DNA from: Alphaproteobacteria bacterium
GTDB taxonomy: Bacteria > Pseudomonadota > Alphaproteobacteria > Sphingomonadales > Sphingomonadaceae
Assembly (NCBI GenBank): GCA_030426245.1
Contig: JAUHYZ010000003.1
Coordinates: forward strand, 1 to 64,000
Reading direction: 5' to 3'
DNA length: 64,000 nt
The notes beneath the pieces were generated by a model. The model saw nothing but the letters and a program-made list of their open reading frames with translations, did no database searches and had not been told where the DNA came from. Numbering within the stretch: position 1 is the stretch's first letter; the number at the start of each line of letters is the position of its first letter. This document shows, piece by piece, positions 1 through 8,411 of the stretch. The position numbers and the translations under genes were made by a program.

Positions 1-25
1 TGAGCATCTCTTCCATCGACTTCAT
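1..25 (-). CDS. YbaB/EbfC nucleoid-associated protein, N-terminal fragment
   Basis: Only the first eight codons lie in the window and read MKSMEEML on the reverse strand. This matches the usual start of the YbaB/EbfC DNA-binding family, which in many bacteria follows dnaX. Its ATG overlaps the dnaX TGA (ATGA), which suggests translational coupling. The rest of the gene is outside the window, so the identity rests on eight residues plus gene order. Confidence 0.6.
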
Positions 26-1830
26 GCGTTTCTGCTCCAATTCCTGTCGGCGCCACCGGGCGCACTGTCTTCTTCGACCAGTTCGGCCTGCGGAAAGGCC
101 GCAAAGGCGGCCTGCACGATAGGCGCCGCCTTCACCCGCTCCTGCTGCTGGGCCTTTTGCGCCTCCTGCAATTCCACCAAGGTAGGAGCGCCGCCTTCGC
201 CGACAAGGTCCACCTGCCAGCGCACGCCAGTGATTTTGCTCAAACCGTCGCGCAGTTCGGCCGAGAAATCTTCCCGGAAGCCCGGTGCCAGTGCATAGGT
301 GAGCTGCCCTTCGGCAAGTTCGACTACGCGCACTTGCAGTTCCATCCGGCTGGCAAGATTGAGCTGCCCGTCATTCCTGACGCGTTCGACAAGGCCGCGC
401 CAATCGGGAGCTGGAGCCTGCGCACGGGAGGCCTGAGAAGTCTCGCCCCCGCTGCCATTCGCCGTCCCGGAAGGCGCGGCAACGCCATTGGCAGCCATCT
501 CTTCCAGCGTCTTCGCCAAGGTGCCGGGATCGGGCATGTCGGCCGCATGGAGCACCCGCAGCAGCGCCATCTGCGCCGCCACCAGGGGATCGGGCGCATT
601 GCGCACTTCGTCATGGCCTTTCAGCAGCAATTGCCACAGGCGGTGAAGCTGGCCGGGGGAGAGCCTTTCGCTCCAGCTCTCGATCGCCTCGCGCTCCTCG
701 GCGGTCGGTGCGTCCGCGCCGCTGCTGCCGACCTGTGCAACCGTGATCTTGTGCGTGAATTCCATCAGCGAACGCATCAGGGCGAGCGGTTCCACACCCA
801 GCGAATACTGATTGTCGATCGCTTTGAGCAGCCCTTGCGGATCGCCTGCCAGCAGCGCATCGAAAAGGACGCGCAGCGCGCCCCGGTCCGCCAGCCCCAG
901 CATGTCGCGGACCCGCTCTGCCGCAACCTTGCCGCCCGTATCGAGATCGGCATGGGCGATCGCCTGGTCGAGGATGGAGAGCCCATCTCGACTGGACCCT
1001 TCGGCGGCCGATGCGATGATCGCCAGCGCCTCCGGCTCAGCCTCGACTCCCTCCTGCTCGCAGATATCGGCGAACTGCTTTTCCAGCAGTTCCTTGGGAA
1101 TCCGCCTGAGATCGAAACGCTGGCAGCGGGACAGGACCGTCACCGGTAACTTGTCCACTTCGGTAGTGGCGAAGAGGAACTTCACATGCGCAGGCGGTTC
1201 TTCGAGAGTCTTGAGCAAGGCATTGAATGCATTGCGTGAAAGCATGTGAACTTCGTCGATAATATAGATCTTGTAGCGCGCCGATACGGCGGCGTAGCGC
1301 ACGGCCTCCACAATCTCGCGCACATCGTCCACGCCCGTATGCGATGCCGCGTCCATCTCGATCACATCGATATGACGGCCTTCGGAAATCGCAACGCATG
1401 GCTCGCACACGCCGCAGGGGCTGATCGTCGGCCCACCCTGTCCATCCGGCCCGACGCAATTGAGCGCCTTGGAGATCAGTCGCGCGGTGGAAGTCTTGCC
1501 GACCCCGCGCACGCCCGTCATCAGGAAGGCATGGGCCAGCCGGTCGCGCGCAATGGCGTTGGCCAGCGTTCGCACCATCGCATCCTGGCCAATCAGTTCG
1601 GCAAATGTCTGCGGGCGATATTTGCGTGCAAGCACGCGATAGGGCTGCGCGGCGGCAGTGGGCGCGGCCTCGACATGGGGCTCCGGCGCGGCCGGCGCAG
1701 GCGCTTGCGCCTCGCCGCCGAACAGAGCCGATTGGCCGGCGGCTTCCAGCTCTTCAGCGGTCGGCTTGTTCTCCTCTTCCGGCTCTCCGGAAGATGCGTC
1801 CTGGCCGAACATATTGTCGGAATCACCCAT
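22..1830 (-). CDS. dnaX: DNA polymerase III subunit gamma/tau
   Basis: Clamp-loader ATPase of the replicative polymerase. The 602-aa product has an acidic, Ala/Pro-rich N-terminal extension of about 60 residues, then the AAA+ core. The core shows Walker A GVRGVGKTS (about 106-114), a four-cysteine zinc site (Cys125, 139, 142 and 145), a Walker B region IIDEVHML and the SRC arginine-finger motif (LSRCQRF). The C-terminal third is the tau-type region that contacts polymerase and helicase. I see no obvious A-rich slippery site for a gamma frameshift, so it may make only the long form. The stop overlaps the ybaB start. Identification is secure; the start could also be the ATG at codon 7. Confidence 0.97.
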   Translation of the reverse strand: MGDSDNMFGQDASSGEPEEENKPTAEELEAAGQSALFGGEAQAPAPAAPEPHVEAAPTAAAQPYRVLARKYRPQTFAELIGQDAMVRTLANAIARDRLAHAFLMTGVRGVGKTSTARLISKALNCVGPDGQGGPTISPCGVCEPCVAISEGRHIDVIEMDAASHTGVDDVREIVEAVRYAAVSARYKIYIIDEVHMLSRNAFNALLKTLEEPPAHVKFLFATTEVDKLPVTVLSRCQRFDLRRIPKELLEKQFADICEQEGVEAEPEALAIIASAAEGSSRDGLSILDQAIAHADLDTGGKVAAERVRDMLGLADRGALRVLFDALLAGDPQGLLKAIDNQYSLGVEPLALMRSLMEFTHKITVAQVGSSGADAPTAEEREAIESWSERLSPGQLHRLWQLLLKGHDEVRNAPDPLVAAQMALLRVLHAADMPDPGTLAKTLEEMAANGVAAPSGTANGSGGETSQASRAQAPAPDWRGLVERVRNDGQLNLASRMELQVRVVELAEGQLTYALAPGFREDFSAELRDGLSKITGVRWQVDLVGEGGAPTLVELQEAQKAQQQERVKAAPIVQAAFAAFPQAELVEEDSAPGGADRNWSRNA

Positions 1831-1851
1831 GGCGCGACATTAGGTGCTTGC

Positions 1852-1868
1852 CCTTCGTTTGTCGAAGG
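1852..1868. repeat. small perfect hairpin between divergent dnaX and DUF4188 gene
   Basis: CCTTCG and CGAAGG form a 6-bp stem around a 5-nt loop. On the reverse strand it begins CCTTCGACA, the same opening as the REP-like element in hrpB, so it may be a remnant of that family. It lies upstream of both flanking genes, which makes a terminator role unlikely. Confidence 0.3.
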
Positions 1869-1918
1869 TTGACTGAAGCGCTTGCAAGCAAGCCCGAAAA
1901 GCCGATGGAGGTGCCGCC

Positions 1919-2401
1919 ATGCCAGTCAATCCCGGCCGTTTTACCGACAGTCATTCAGGCCCGCTCGTGGTCTTCATCGTCGGAATGCGCGTGAACAGGT
2001 TCTTCAAATTCGGCAAATGGGTTCCAGTTGCTAAGGCCATGATTCCCATGATCGACGAACTGTCGCAGGATCCGGAGAGCGGGTTTCTGGGCGCGCAACA
2101 ATTCCGGGCGGGAATGCGAACATTCGCCTTCATCCAGTATTGGAAGGATTTTGAGAGCCTGGAGGCGTATGCCCGCGACCGGGACCGCAATCATTGGCCG
2201 GCCTGGACAGCATTCAACAAGGCTGTCGGCAATGACGGCACCGTGGGCATCTTTCACGAAACCTACCTGGTTCCGGCTGGCGGCCATGAGACAATCTATG
2301 GCAATATGCCGCCTTTCGGCCTCGGAAAGGTCACCGGGCTCGTGCCAGCGACCGGCTCGCGCAATGAAGCGTGCTCCCGCTTGAAGGCCAACGCTGTCTA
2401 G
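1919..2401 (+). CDS. DUF4188 domain-containing protein
   Basis: A 160-aa soluble protein that fits the DUF4188 family: an early VVFIVGMRVNRF segment, then KWVPVAKAMIPMIDEL, and later FAFIQYWKDFESLEAYARD and HETYLVPAG. The fold is probably a ferredoxin-like monooxygenase-type dimer, by family analogy; the reaction is unknown. GGAGGTG upstream of the ATG supports the start. It is divergent from dnaX, and its stop lies next to the 3' end of the convergent SRP RNA, so it is probably its own transcript. No signal peptide is visible. Confidence 0.8.
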   Translation: MPVNPGRFTDSHSGPLVVFIVGMRVNRFFKFGKWVPVAKAMIPMIDELSQDPESGFLGAQQFRAGMRTFAFIQYWKDFESLEAYARDRDRNHWPAWTAFNKAVGNDGTVGIFHETYLVPAGGHETIYGNMPPFGLGKVTGLVPATGSRNEACSRLKANAV

Positions 2402-2407
2402 GATGGT

Positions 2408-2503
2408 AGAGGAGCCGAGCGACCCGCCGCAATCCACCTGGGCTGCTTCCTTCCGGACCTGACCCGGTGAGCGAACGCAAACGTCCACCCGACTCCCGCC
2501 GCC
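2408..2503 (-). ncRNA. ffs: signal recognition particle RNA (4.5S type)
   Basis: The reverse strand carries GGTCAGGTCCGGAAGGAAGC, the conserved domain IV loop that binds Ffh and FtsY during co-translational membrane targeting. Flanking arms pair: GGAGTCGGGTG near the 5' end with a C/G-rich arm ending in CGGCTCC. This gives an elongated hairpin of about 95 nt, as in other proteobacteria. The ends are estimated from pairing and may be off by several bases. Confidence 0.93.
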
Positions 2504-2532
2504 CATATGGCCGCGGAGCGGTTAAAATGCAA
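2504..2532 (-). promoter_or_regulatory. candidate promoter of the SRP RNA
   Basis: On the reverse strand TTGCAT and CATATG are separated by 17 bp, and CATATG ends just before the predicted RNA 5' end. The -10 match is modest, so position is the main support. Confidence 0.4.
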
Positions 2533-2546
2533 CCAACTGCTGCAAT

Positions 2547-2825
2547 TCAGCGGAAATTGTCGGCGTAGGCCTGGATCTTGAGCCCCTTGGGCGGCGTCGC
2601 ATGGACCCTTGCGAAAATGCCGTACTTCTCGGCATAGGCTTTCGCCGCATCCTTGCTGGAGAATTTGAGCTGCAGCTGCTGCTTCATATCCCCGCTGCCG
2701 GCCCAGCCCATCAGCGGATCGGGCTTTTTCGCCTCGGCCGGATCGAACTCCAGGACCCACTCGTCGGTCTGCGCCTTGCCGGACTGCATGGCATTTTTCG
2801 GGCGTTGATAGATGCGTGCACTCAT
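2547..2825 (-). CDS. ETC complex I subunit, NDUFS4-like
   Basis: This 92-aa protein matches the family of the alphaproteobacterial homologue of the mitochondrial 18-kDa NDUFS4 subunit. The signature includes ARIYQRPKNAMQSG near the start, WVLEFDP, DPLMGWAGSGDM and FSSKDAAKAYAEKYG. It is expected to bind the peripheral arm of NADH:ubiquinone oxidoreductase on the cytoplasmic side. As is common, it lies away from the nuo operon. It sits between SRP RNA and hrpB, both on the same strand. Confidence 0.9.
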   Translation of the reverse strand: MSARIYQRPKNAMQSGKAQTDEWVLEFDPAEAKKPDPLMGWAGSGDMKQQLQLKFSSKDAAKAYAEKYGIFARVHATPPKGLKIQAYADNFR

Positions 2826-2858
2826 AGGGAAACGCTTTTCCGAAAACTGCGCCGCAAA

Positions 2859-5354
2859 TCAAGAGCCATCGCGCTCAAAGGCGTTTTTCGTCTTGAAACT
2901 GGGCTTTTCGGACCACGGTTCTTCCGGCCAGCGATGCTTGGGATAGCGGCCCTTCATATCCTTCGCGACATCGCGCCAACTCCCCCGCCAGAAACCGGGC
3001 AAATCGCGCGTCGCCTGGATCGGGCGGCCCGCCGGGCTGGTCAGCTGCAACAAGAGCGGAACGCCTGCGCCCTGCCCGATGGACGGATGCGTATCGAGGC
3101 CGAACAAAGCCTGCACCCGCACTTCCACGCTGGGCCCGCCTTCGGCCGCGTAGTCGATGAGATGGTGGCTGCCGGCCGGACTCACCCATTCGCGCGGGGC
3201 CAGCCGGTCGAGCGCCTGCCGATCGTTCCAGTCCAATCGTCCAAGCACTGCGTCGGCTATGGCGCTCTTGGACAAGGCGAGATCGCGGCGGCCATGGAGC
3301 AGCGGCGCAAGCCATTCTTCGGCCTGCACCGCCAGATTTTCCGGTTCCAAAGCGGCAATTCGGGCATGTTTTCCACGGGCCAGCAAAGTTTTCGGCAACA
3401 ACTCCCCAAGGTTTTCCAGAGCTTTTTCCACAAGCAGCGCGGTAACAGCGTCGCCATCCGGCTCCGGATCCGGCCCGCTGGCAAGCGTGATCGCGCCCAG
3501 CCGCCGTTCCAGCCGCGCCTCCGCCCGCTTTTCCGAGGCATTCCATCTGACCACGCTGCGGCGCTCGATACGCTCCGCCAGCGCATTTTCGACTTCCTGG
3601 GCGGTAAGCGGCCAGGCGGCCATGATCCGGGCACCCTTGGCCTGCCCTTGCGCATCCCCGATGGCGAGCCATTTCGCGCTTGCCAGTGGAGAGGCGGGAT
3701 CGAGCACATAGCCCCTGCCCCCGGCCGCCAGCCAGCTTTCCCCGCGGCCGTCGCGCCGCTTTGCGAGATTGTCCGGCAGGGCGCGTGCCAAGAGGATCCC
3801 CAAAGACACCTCGTCCTCTCGCCAATCGACAAGCTCAGGACGAACGAATTTTGTGCCATCGCTCTCGCCCCGTTCGTGCTGAGCCTGTCGAAGCACGCGC
3901 GCCTTCTTCGCCCAGCCATCGGCCAGTTTGCGGGAGGCTTCCGTGCGTTTCGAACGGTCCGAATTCCAGCGAGAGAGACGCTGGGAAAGGTCTTCTCCGC
4001 GGCCGCCAAGGCTGCGCTCCTGCAACAAGAGCGCCAGCCGCGCCGCATCGCTTGCGTCACCGCCCTCTGCCCCCATCAGCACCATGGCGGCCAGGGGCGG
4101 TTCCAGCGGCAATTGCGCAAGGCAGCGCCCAAATTCGGTGATCCAACCGGCATCGTCCAGCGCGCCCAGCGCCTTGAGACGGTGCTGCGCCGCCGACAGG
4201 GCCGCATCGGGCGGCGGATCGATCCAGGCCAGCTTCCTGGGGTCGCCAGCACCCCATTGCGCCAGGGTGAGCGTGAGCGAACACAGATCCGCTGTGAGGA
4301 TTTCCGGCGGATCGAATTCCATCCTGCCGGCATGCGCCGCTTCTTCCCACAACCGGTACGCCACGCCCGGCCCCTGCCGCGCGGCGCGCCCCGCCCGCTG
4401 CGCCGCAGCCGCCTGGCTGGCGCGCCTCGTGACCAGATGCGTGACGCCGGCCGCCACATCGAACTCGGCACCGCGCGCAAGTCCCGAATCCACCACGACC
4501 GACACACCCTCAAGTGTGATTGAGGTTTCGGCAATTGCGGTCGCCAGCACGATTCTGCGGCGCCCGGCGGGATCCTTGCGGATGGCCGCCCTCTGTGCCG
4601 CCGGATCGACCTGTCCATGAAGCGGAAGCACCACGGCATCGGGCAGTTTTTCGCCCATTTTCTCCCGAACGCGCTCAATTTCGCGCATACCCGGCAGGAA
4701 CGCCAGAATGTCGCCCTCCTCTTCCCGCCAGGCGGAGAGAATCGCGCTCGCCACCGTATCTTCCGTCCTCATTTCTGGACGGGAGCCGAGCCATTCAATC
4801 CTGAGCGGGAATGCCTTGCCCTCGCTTTCGATAACGGGGACATTCGGACCGAGAAGCCCTGCAAACCGCGCGCCGTCAATCGTGGCGGACATCACCAGCA
4901 GGCGCAAATCCTCCCGCAGCACCTGCTGGCTCTCGATCGCCAGGGCCAGCCCCAGATCGCTATCGAGATGCCGTTCATGCGCTTCGTCGAACAACACGGC
5001 AGAGACACCCGCCAGTTCCGGGTCCTTGAGTATCTGCGAGACGAAAATCGCCTCCGTCATCACCAATATCCGTGTCTTGGCCGAGCGCTTGCTGTCCAGC
5101 CGGGTGAGATAGCCGGCCGTTTCGCCTGCCTTCTCCCCCATCAGCTCCGCCATGCGTTCCGCGGCGGCGCGTGCGGCGACCCGGCGCGGGCTGAGCAGGA
5201 TCACCGTGCCGCTACACCATTCCTGATCGAGCAGCGCCGGCGCCACGGCTGTGGTCTTGCCTGCGCCCGGCGGCGCAATCAGCACAGCAGAATTTTCTCC
5301 GCGCAGTGCGCCGAGCAAATCGGGCAGGACAGAATGAATAGGCAGCGCGGCCAT
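2859..5354 (-). CDS. hrpB: ATP-dependent RNA helicase HrpB
   Basis: A DEAH-box helicase of 831 aa from the chosen start. It shows Walker A APPGAGKTT (27-35), the DEAH box (123-126), motif III SAT and the motif VI stretch QRAGRAARQGPG. The long HrpB-specific C-terminal region ends near PKHRWPEEPW. I start it at MAALPIH (5354), because the extra upstream reading would run into the neighbouring prenyl synthase gene. Residues about 488-510 are encoded by a REP-like palindrome and read QAQHERGESDGTKFVRPEL, a low-similarity linker inside the protein. The target RNA is unknown in this family. Confidence 0.95.
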   Translation of the reverse strand: MAALPIHSVLPDLLGALRGENSAVLIAPPGAGKTTAVAPALLDQEWCSGTVILLSPRRVAARAAAERMAELMGEKAGETAGYLTRLDSKRSAKTRILVMTEAIFVSQILKDPELAGVSAVLFDEAHERHLDSDLGLALAIESQQVLREDLRLLVMSATIDGARFAGLLGPNVPVIESEGKAFPLRIEWLGSRPEMRTEDTVASAILSAWREEEGDILAFLPGMREIERVREKMGEKLPDAVVLPLHGQVDPAAQRAAIRKDPAGRRRIVLATAIAETSITLEGVSVVVDSGLARGAEFDVAAGVTHLVTRRASQAAAAQRAGRAARQGPGVAYRLWEEAAHAGRMEFDPPEILTADLCSLTLTLAQWGAGDPRKLAWIDPPPDAALSAAQHRLKALGALDDAGWITEFGRCLAQLPLEPPLAAMVLMGAEGGDASDAARLALLLQERSLGGRGEDLSQRLSRWNSDRSKRTEASRKLADGWAKKARVLRQAQHERGESDGTKFVRPELVDWREDEVSLGILLARALPDNLAKRRDGRGESWLAAGGRGYVLDPASPLASAKWLAIGDAQGQAKGARIMAAWPLTAQEVENALAERIERRSVVRWNASEKRAEARLERRLGAITLASGPDPEPDGDAVTALLVEKALENLGELLPKTLLARGKHARIAALEPENLAVQAEEWLAPLLHGRRDLALSKSAIADAVLGRLDWNDRQALDRLAPREWVSPAGSHHLIDYAAEGGPSVEVRVQALFGLDTHPSIGQGAGVPLLLQLTSPAGRPIQATRDLPGFWRGSWRDVAKDMKGRYPKHRWPEEPWSEKPSFKTKNAFERDGS
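3825..3893. repeat. REP-like inverted repeat inside hrpB
   Basis: Two arms, TCGACAAGCTCAGGACGAAC (from 3826) and CGTTCGTGCTGAGCCTGTCG (from 3871), are near-complementary over about 22 bp around a 24-nt centre. I recognise this core as a common dispersed palindrome of sphingomonad genomes, usually intergenic. Here it is translated in frame as part of hrpB without introducing a stop. Confidence 0.8.
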
Positions 5355-5367
5355 GACCCCGCGCCCG

Positions 5368-6390
5368 TCAGTATCCCCGGCTGACAGCGAATTGCGCGGC
5401 CTGCACCATCGCATCGCGTGCCTTGCTGGCAGGGAAGATCGCCAGCGCATCGATCGCGCGCTGCGCGAAATGGCGCGCCCGGTCTCGTGTTGCCGAAACG
5501 GCCTCATGCCTGCCGATCAGTTCCACGGCATGGACAAGGTCTTCGTCCGAGCTGCGGTGGCCGATAATCGCGTCGCGCCAGAAGCTGCGCTCTTCATCCG
5601 TGCCGCGCGCATAGGCCAGGATCACCGGCAGGGTCATCTTGCCTTCGCGAAAATCGTCGCCCTTGGCCTTGCCCATTTCGGCCGCTTCGGAATCGTAATC
5701 GATCGCATCGTCGACCAGCTGGAAAGCGATGCCCAGATTGCGCCCGTAATCGTCCAGCGCCTGCTCTTCCGCCTCAGGCCTTTCGGCCACCACAGCGGAA
5801 ATCCGGCTTGCCGCAGCGAACAGCGCCGCCGTTTTCGATCCGATGATCGAGAGATATCGTTCCTCGCTGGTTTCGATCTGGCGCTGCGCGGTCAACTGAT
5901 CCACTTCGCCTTCTGCGATGATCGCGGAGGCACCGGAGAGGATCTTCAGCACTTTCAGGCTGCCATCTTCCACCATCAATTCGAAAGCGCGGCTGAACAG
6001 GAAATCGCCCACCAGCACGGTGGCCGGATTGCCGAAGATGATATTGGCCGCTTCCTTGCCCCGCCGCAGGTCGGACCCGTCCACGACATCGTCATGCAGC
6101 AGCGTCGCGGTGTGGATGAATTCCACTGCAGCGGCCAGCTTGTGATGGCGCGCGCCCTGATAGCCCAGCAGTTCCGCACCGGCGAGCGTCAGCATCGGTC
6201 GCATCCGCTTCCCGCCGCCGGAAATCAGATGGCCTGCAAGCGCGGGAATCAGCGGAATTTCGCTCTGCATTCTTTCCAGAATGACCGAATTCACGGAATT
6301 CATCGCAGTGGCGGTTAGGGACAGAATTGGATCCAGCGTGGCCGGATTTTCGGTCTCTCTGCGGGGTAACGGAACAACGTCTGCAGTCAT
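5368..6390 (-). CDS. ispB: trans-polyprenyl diphosphate synthase (ubiquinone side chain)
   Basis: A 340-aa prenyltransferase that adds isopentenyl diphosphate units to make the long quinone side chain. The hallmarks are GGGKRMRP (58-65), the first Asp-rich motif DDVVD (100-104) and the second DDAID (227-231). Length and the spaced motifs fit the octaprenyl/decaprenyl class. Product length cannot be read from sequence, although ubiquinone-10 would be expected in this group. It lies 13 bp upstream of hrpB on the same strand and is divergent from chorismate mutase. Confidence 0.93.
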   Translation of the reverse strand: MTADVVPLPRRETENPATLDPILSLTATAMNSVNSVILERMQSEIPLIPALAGHLISGGGKRMRPMLTLAGAELLGYQGARHHKLAAAVEFIHTATLLHDDVVDGSDLRRGKEAANIIFGNPATVLVGDFLFSRAFELMVEDGSLKVLKILSGASAIIAEGEVDQLTAQRQIETSEERYLSIIGSKTAALFAAASRISAVVAERPEAEEQALDDYGRNLGIAFQLVDDAIDYDSEAAEMGKAKGDDFREGKMTLPVILAYARGTDEERSFWRDAIIGHRSSDEDLVHAVELIGRHEAVSATRDRARHFAQRAIDALAIFPASKARDAMVQAAQFAVSRGY

Positions 6391-6500
6391 GCAAAAGGGC
6401 CATGTAACCTGTCAGCCTGCTTGGCAAGCGCCGAATAGCTGCTACCAAGTCGCGCATGGCCTCTATATCAGACCCGAAACAGCCATCAACGGCAGGGACA

Positions 6501-6797
6501 ATGACGCAGGAAACCCCATCAGATCCGGCACTCGCAGGCTTCCGGAAGAGCATCGACAATATCGATGCCGCCCTGATTCACATGCTCGCAGAACGGTTCC
6601 GCATCACTCAGGCAGTGGGGGAGCATAAGGCCAAGATCGGCCTTCCCCCCAGCGATCCGGCGCGTGAGCAATTCCAGATTCAAAAGCTGCGGGCATTGGC
6701 GGAGGAAGCCGATCTTGACCCCGAATTTTCCGAAAAGTTCATTCGCTTCGTCATCGACGAAGTAATCCGCCATCACATGCAGGCGGCCAGCAAGTAA
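6501..6797 (+). CDS. chorismate mutase, AroQ class
   Basis: A monofunctional chorismate mutase that converts chorismate to prephenate for Phe/Tyr synthesis. The all-helical core is clear: FRKSIDNIDAALIHMLAERF, then VGEHKAKIGLPPSDPAREQ with the active-site Arg and Lys, and a final helix IRFVIDEVIRHH. I choose the ATG at 6501 because GGCAGGGA precedes it. An in-frame ATG at 6456 would add 15 residues but lacks a visible ribosome site. It is divergent from ispB. Confidence 0.9.
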   Translation: MTQETPSDPALAGFRKSIDNIDAALIHMLAERFRITQAVGEHKAKIGLPPSDPAREQFQIQKLRALAEEADLDPEFSEKFIRFVIDEVIRHHMQAASK

Positions 6798-6860
6798 GTC
6801 CGGGAAGCGCAAGGCCCACAAGCCCGGCGGCGGTGCCGGTGAAGCCAGAGGGAGAATCCC

Positions 6861-7292
6861 ATGAAACTGACCAATATCCTCGCCATCTCGGCGGTTGCCG
6901 CACTGTCGGCATGTTCCGGTGGTGGAGAGACCGCCCCGGCCGCTGGAGACACCGCACAGGAAGCTGCCGAGGCACCGTCCACTGCGACCGCCGAATTGAC
7001 CGGCGAATTCCTGCAGGGAGAATGGTGTTATGACCATTATGAAGGCGGGGACACCGTTACCGAAGAGAAGATCAACTACGTCTTCAATGCGGACGGAACG
7101 CTGAAATATCAGAACAATCCCGCGACCCCGGTCGACAAGGACGGCAGCTATGCGTTCGAAAATGGCGCCCTGGTCATCACCCCGGCCATGCAGCTGATCC
7201 CGCTCGAGCCCGTCTCCGTCGAAGAGCAAACCATGGTGTTCGCCTCCATGGGCGGCCAGTTCTTCTGGACGCGGGGCGCCTGCGCAGAATAG
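6861..7292 (+). CDS. putative lipoprotein, unknown function
   Basis: A 143-aa protein beginning with a lipoprotein signal, MKLTNILAISAVAALSAC, in which Cys18 follows a good lipobox. An Ala/Thr/Glu-rich linker of about 30 residues leads to a small domain with LQGEWCYDHYE and later MGGQFFWTRGACAE. The two Cys residues could pair. It is likely anchored in an envelope membrane. I do not recognise the domain. It lies 63 bp after chorismate mutase. Confidence 0.75.
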   Translation: MKLTNILAISAVAALSACSGGGETAPAAGDTAQEAAEAPSTATAELTGEFLQGEWCYDHYEGGDTVTEEKINYVFNADGTLKYQNNPATPVDKDGSYAFENGALVITPAMQLIPLEPVSVEEQTMVFASMGGQFFWTRGACAE

Positions 7293-7360
7293 AACCGCGC
7301 TTGCTGGCTCCGGGGCAAGGAGCCGGATGATCGCGACCGGTCGCGGCAATGGGGGTAACG

Positions 7361-8380
7361 ATGCTGCGGGCCATCACCAACAATTTCGCCGTGCTGACAC
7401 TGGCCGGCGTGGCATTGGCATGGTTCGTGCCCGGCCTGTTCACCTGGATGACCGATGGCGGGATCACCATCCTGGGCCAGCCGCTAATGTCGGTCGCCCT
7501 CGGGCTGATCATGCTGGCGATGGGCCTGACGCTGAGTTTTGAGGATTACCGGCAATTGCTGCATATGCCGCGCTGCTTCGCACTGGGCGTGGCCGCGCAA
7601 TTCGCGATCATGCCGCTGACGGGATTTGCCATTGCATCGGCGATGGGGTTGGAAAAGGGCCTGGCCGTTGGGCTGATCCTGGTTGCCTGCTGTCCCGGCG
7701 GAACGGCATCCAATATCGTGACCTATCTGGCGCGCGGCAATCTGGCGCTGTCGGTCGCCATGACGATGGCCTCCACCCTTGTCGCGGTGGTGCTTACACC
7801 GCTGCTGACCGGGGAACTGGCCGGGGCCTATGTCGAAATCGACCGCTGGAACCTGTTCCGCAGCATGGTGGCCATCGTGCTCGTGCCGGTGATAGCCGGT
7901 ACTTTGGCCAGCGAAGCCTTTCCAAGGGCCGCACGCGCCATATCGGGCTGGCTGCCGCTGATCGCGATCATCCTGGTCGTATTGATCGTGGGCGGGATCG
8001 TGGGCGGCGCGAAAGACCTGATCCGCGAACATGCCGGGCAGCTGCTGATCGCAACCTTCCTGCTCCACGCATTCGGTTTCGCACTGGGTTATCTGAGCGC
8101 GAAATTGCTGGGCATGGAACCGTCCGTGCGGCGCACGATCTGTATCGAGGTAGGCATGCAGAATAGCGGGCTGGGATCCGGCCTGGCCAAGACACCCGCC
8201 TTCGCCGCGCAGTTCCCCAACGCCGTGCAGGCCGCCCTCGCACCCGTTCCGGCGGCCCTGTCGGCGGTCTGGCATGTCTGCATCGGCAGCTTGCTGGCGT
8301 CCTATTGGCGGCGCCAGGCCGGCCGGGATGAGGCCGCCTCCGGCGCCGAATCAAACAGCGAGACAAGCCCCGCGGGCTGA
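7361..8380 (+). CDS. bile acid:sodium symporter (BASS) family transporter
   Basis: An inner-membrane transporter of about 339 aa with around ten hydrophobic segments. It has the BASS signatures: GLTLSFEDY near residue 53, LVACCPGGTASNIVTYLARGN in the first crossover region, and EVGMQNSGLGSGLA in the second. The substrate is not predictable; members carry bile acids, pantoate, pyruvate and other organic anions with Na+. The chosen ATG is preceded by GGGGG at a proper distance; an ATG at 7349 is an alternative. It converges on the Arg-rich lipoprotein gene. Confidence 0.9.
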   Translation: MLRAITNNFAVLTLAGVALAWFVPGLFTWMTDGGITILGQPLMSVALGLIMLAMGLTLSFEDYRQLLHMPRCFALGVAAQFAIMPLTGFAIASAMGLEKGLAVGLILVACCPGGTASNIVTYLARGNLALSVAMTMASTLVAVVLTPLLTGELAGAYVEIDRWNLFRSMVAIVLVPVIAGTLASEAFPRAARAISGWLPLIAIILVVLIVGGIVGGAKDLIREHAGQLLIATFLLHAFGFALGYLSAKLLGMEPSVRRTICIEVGMQNSGLGSGLAKTPAFAAQFPNAVQAALAPVPAALSAVWHVCIGSLLASYWRRQAGRDEAASGAESNSETSPAG

Positions 8381-8381
8381 A

Positions 8382-8399
8382 CCGGGCCGGTTGGCCCGG
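8382..8399. terminator. GC-rich hairpin between convergent genes
   Basis: CCGGGCC and GGCCCGG pair around GGTT in the 31-bp gap between two convergent genes. There is no T-tract, so it would be a weak bidirectional terminator at best. Confidence 0.4.
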
Positions 8400-8411
8400 G
8401 GCCCAGGCGAA

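Noticed and set aside
2601-4523. A 640-codon open frame on the forward strand opposite hrpB
   Set aside because: It is antisense to a gene with clear helicase motifs and has no domain or ribosome site; high GC makes such frames common.
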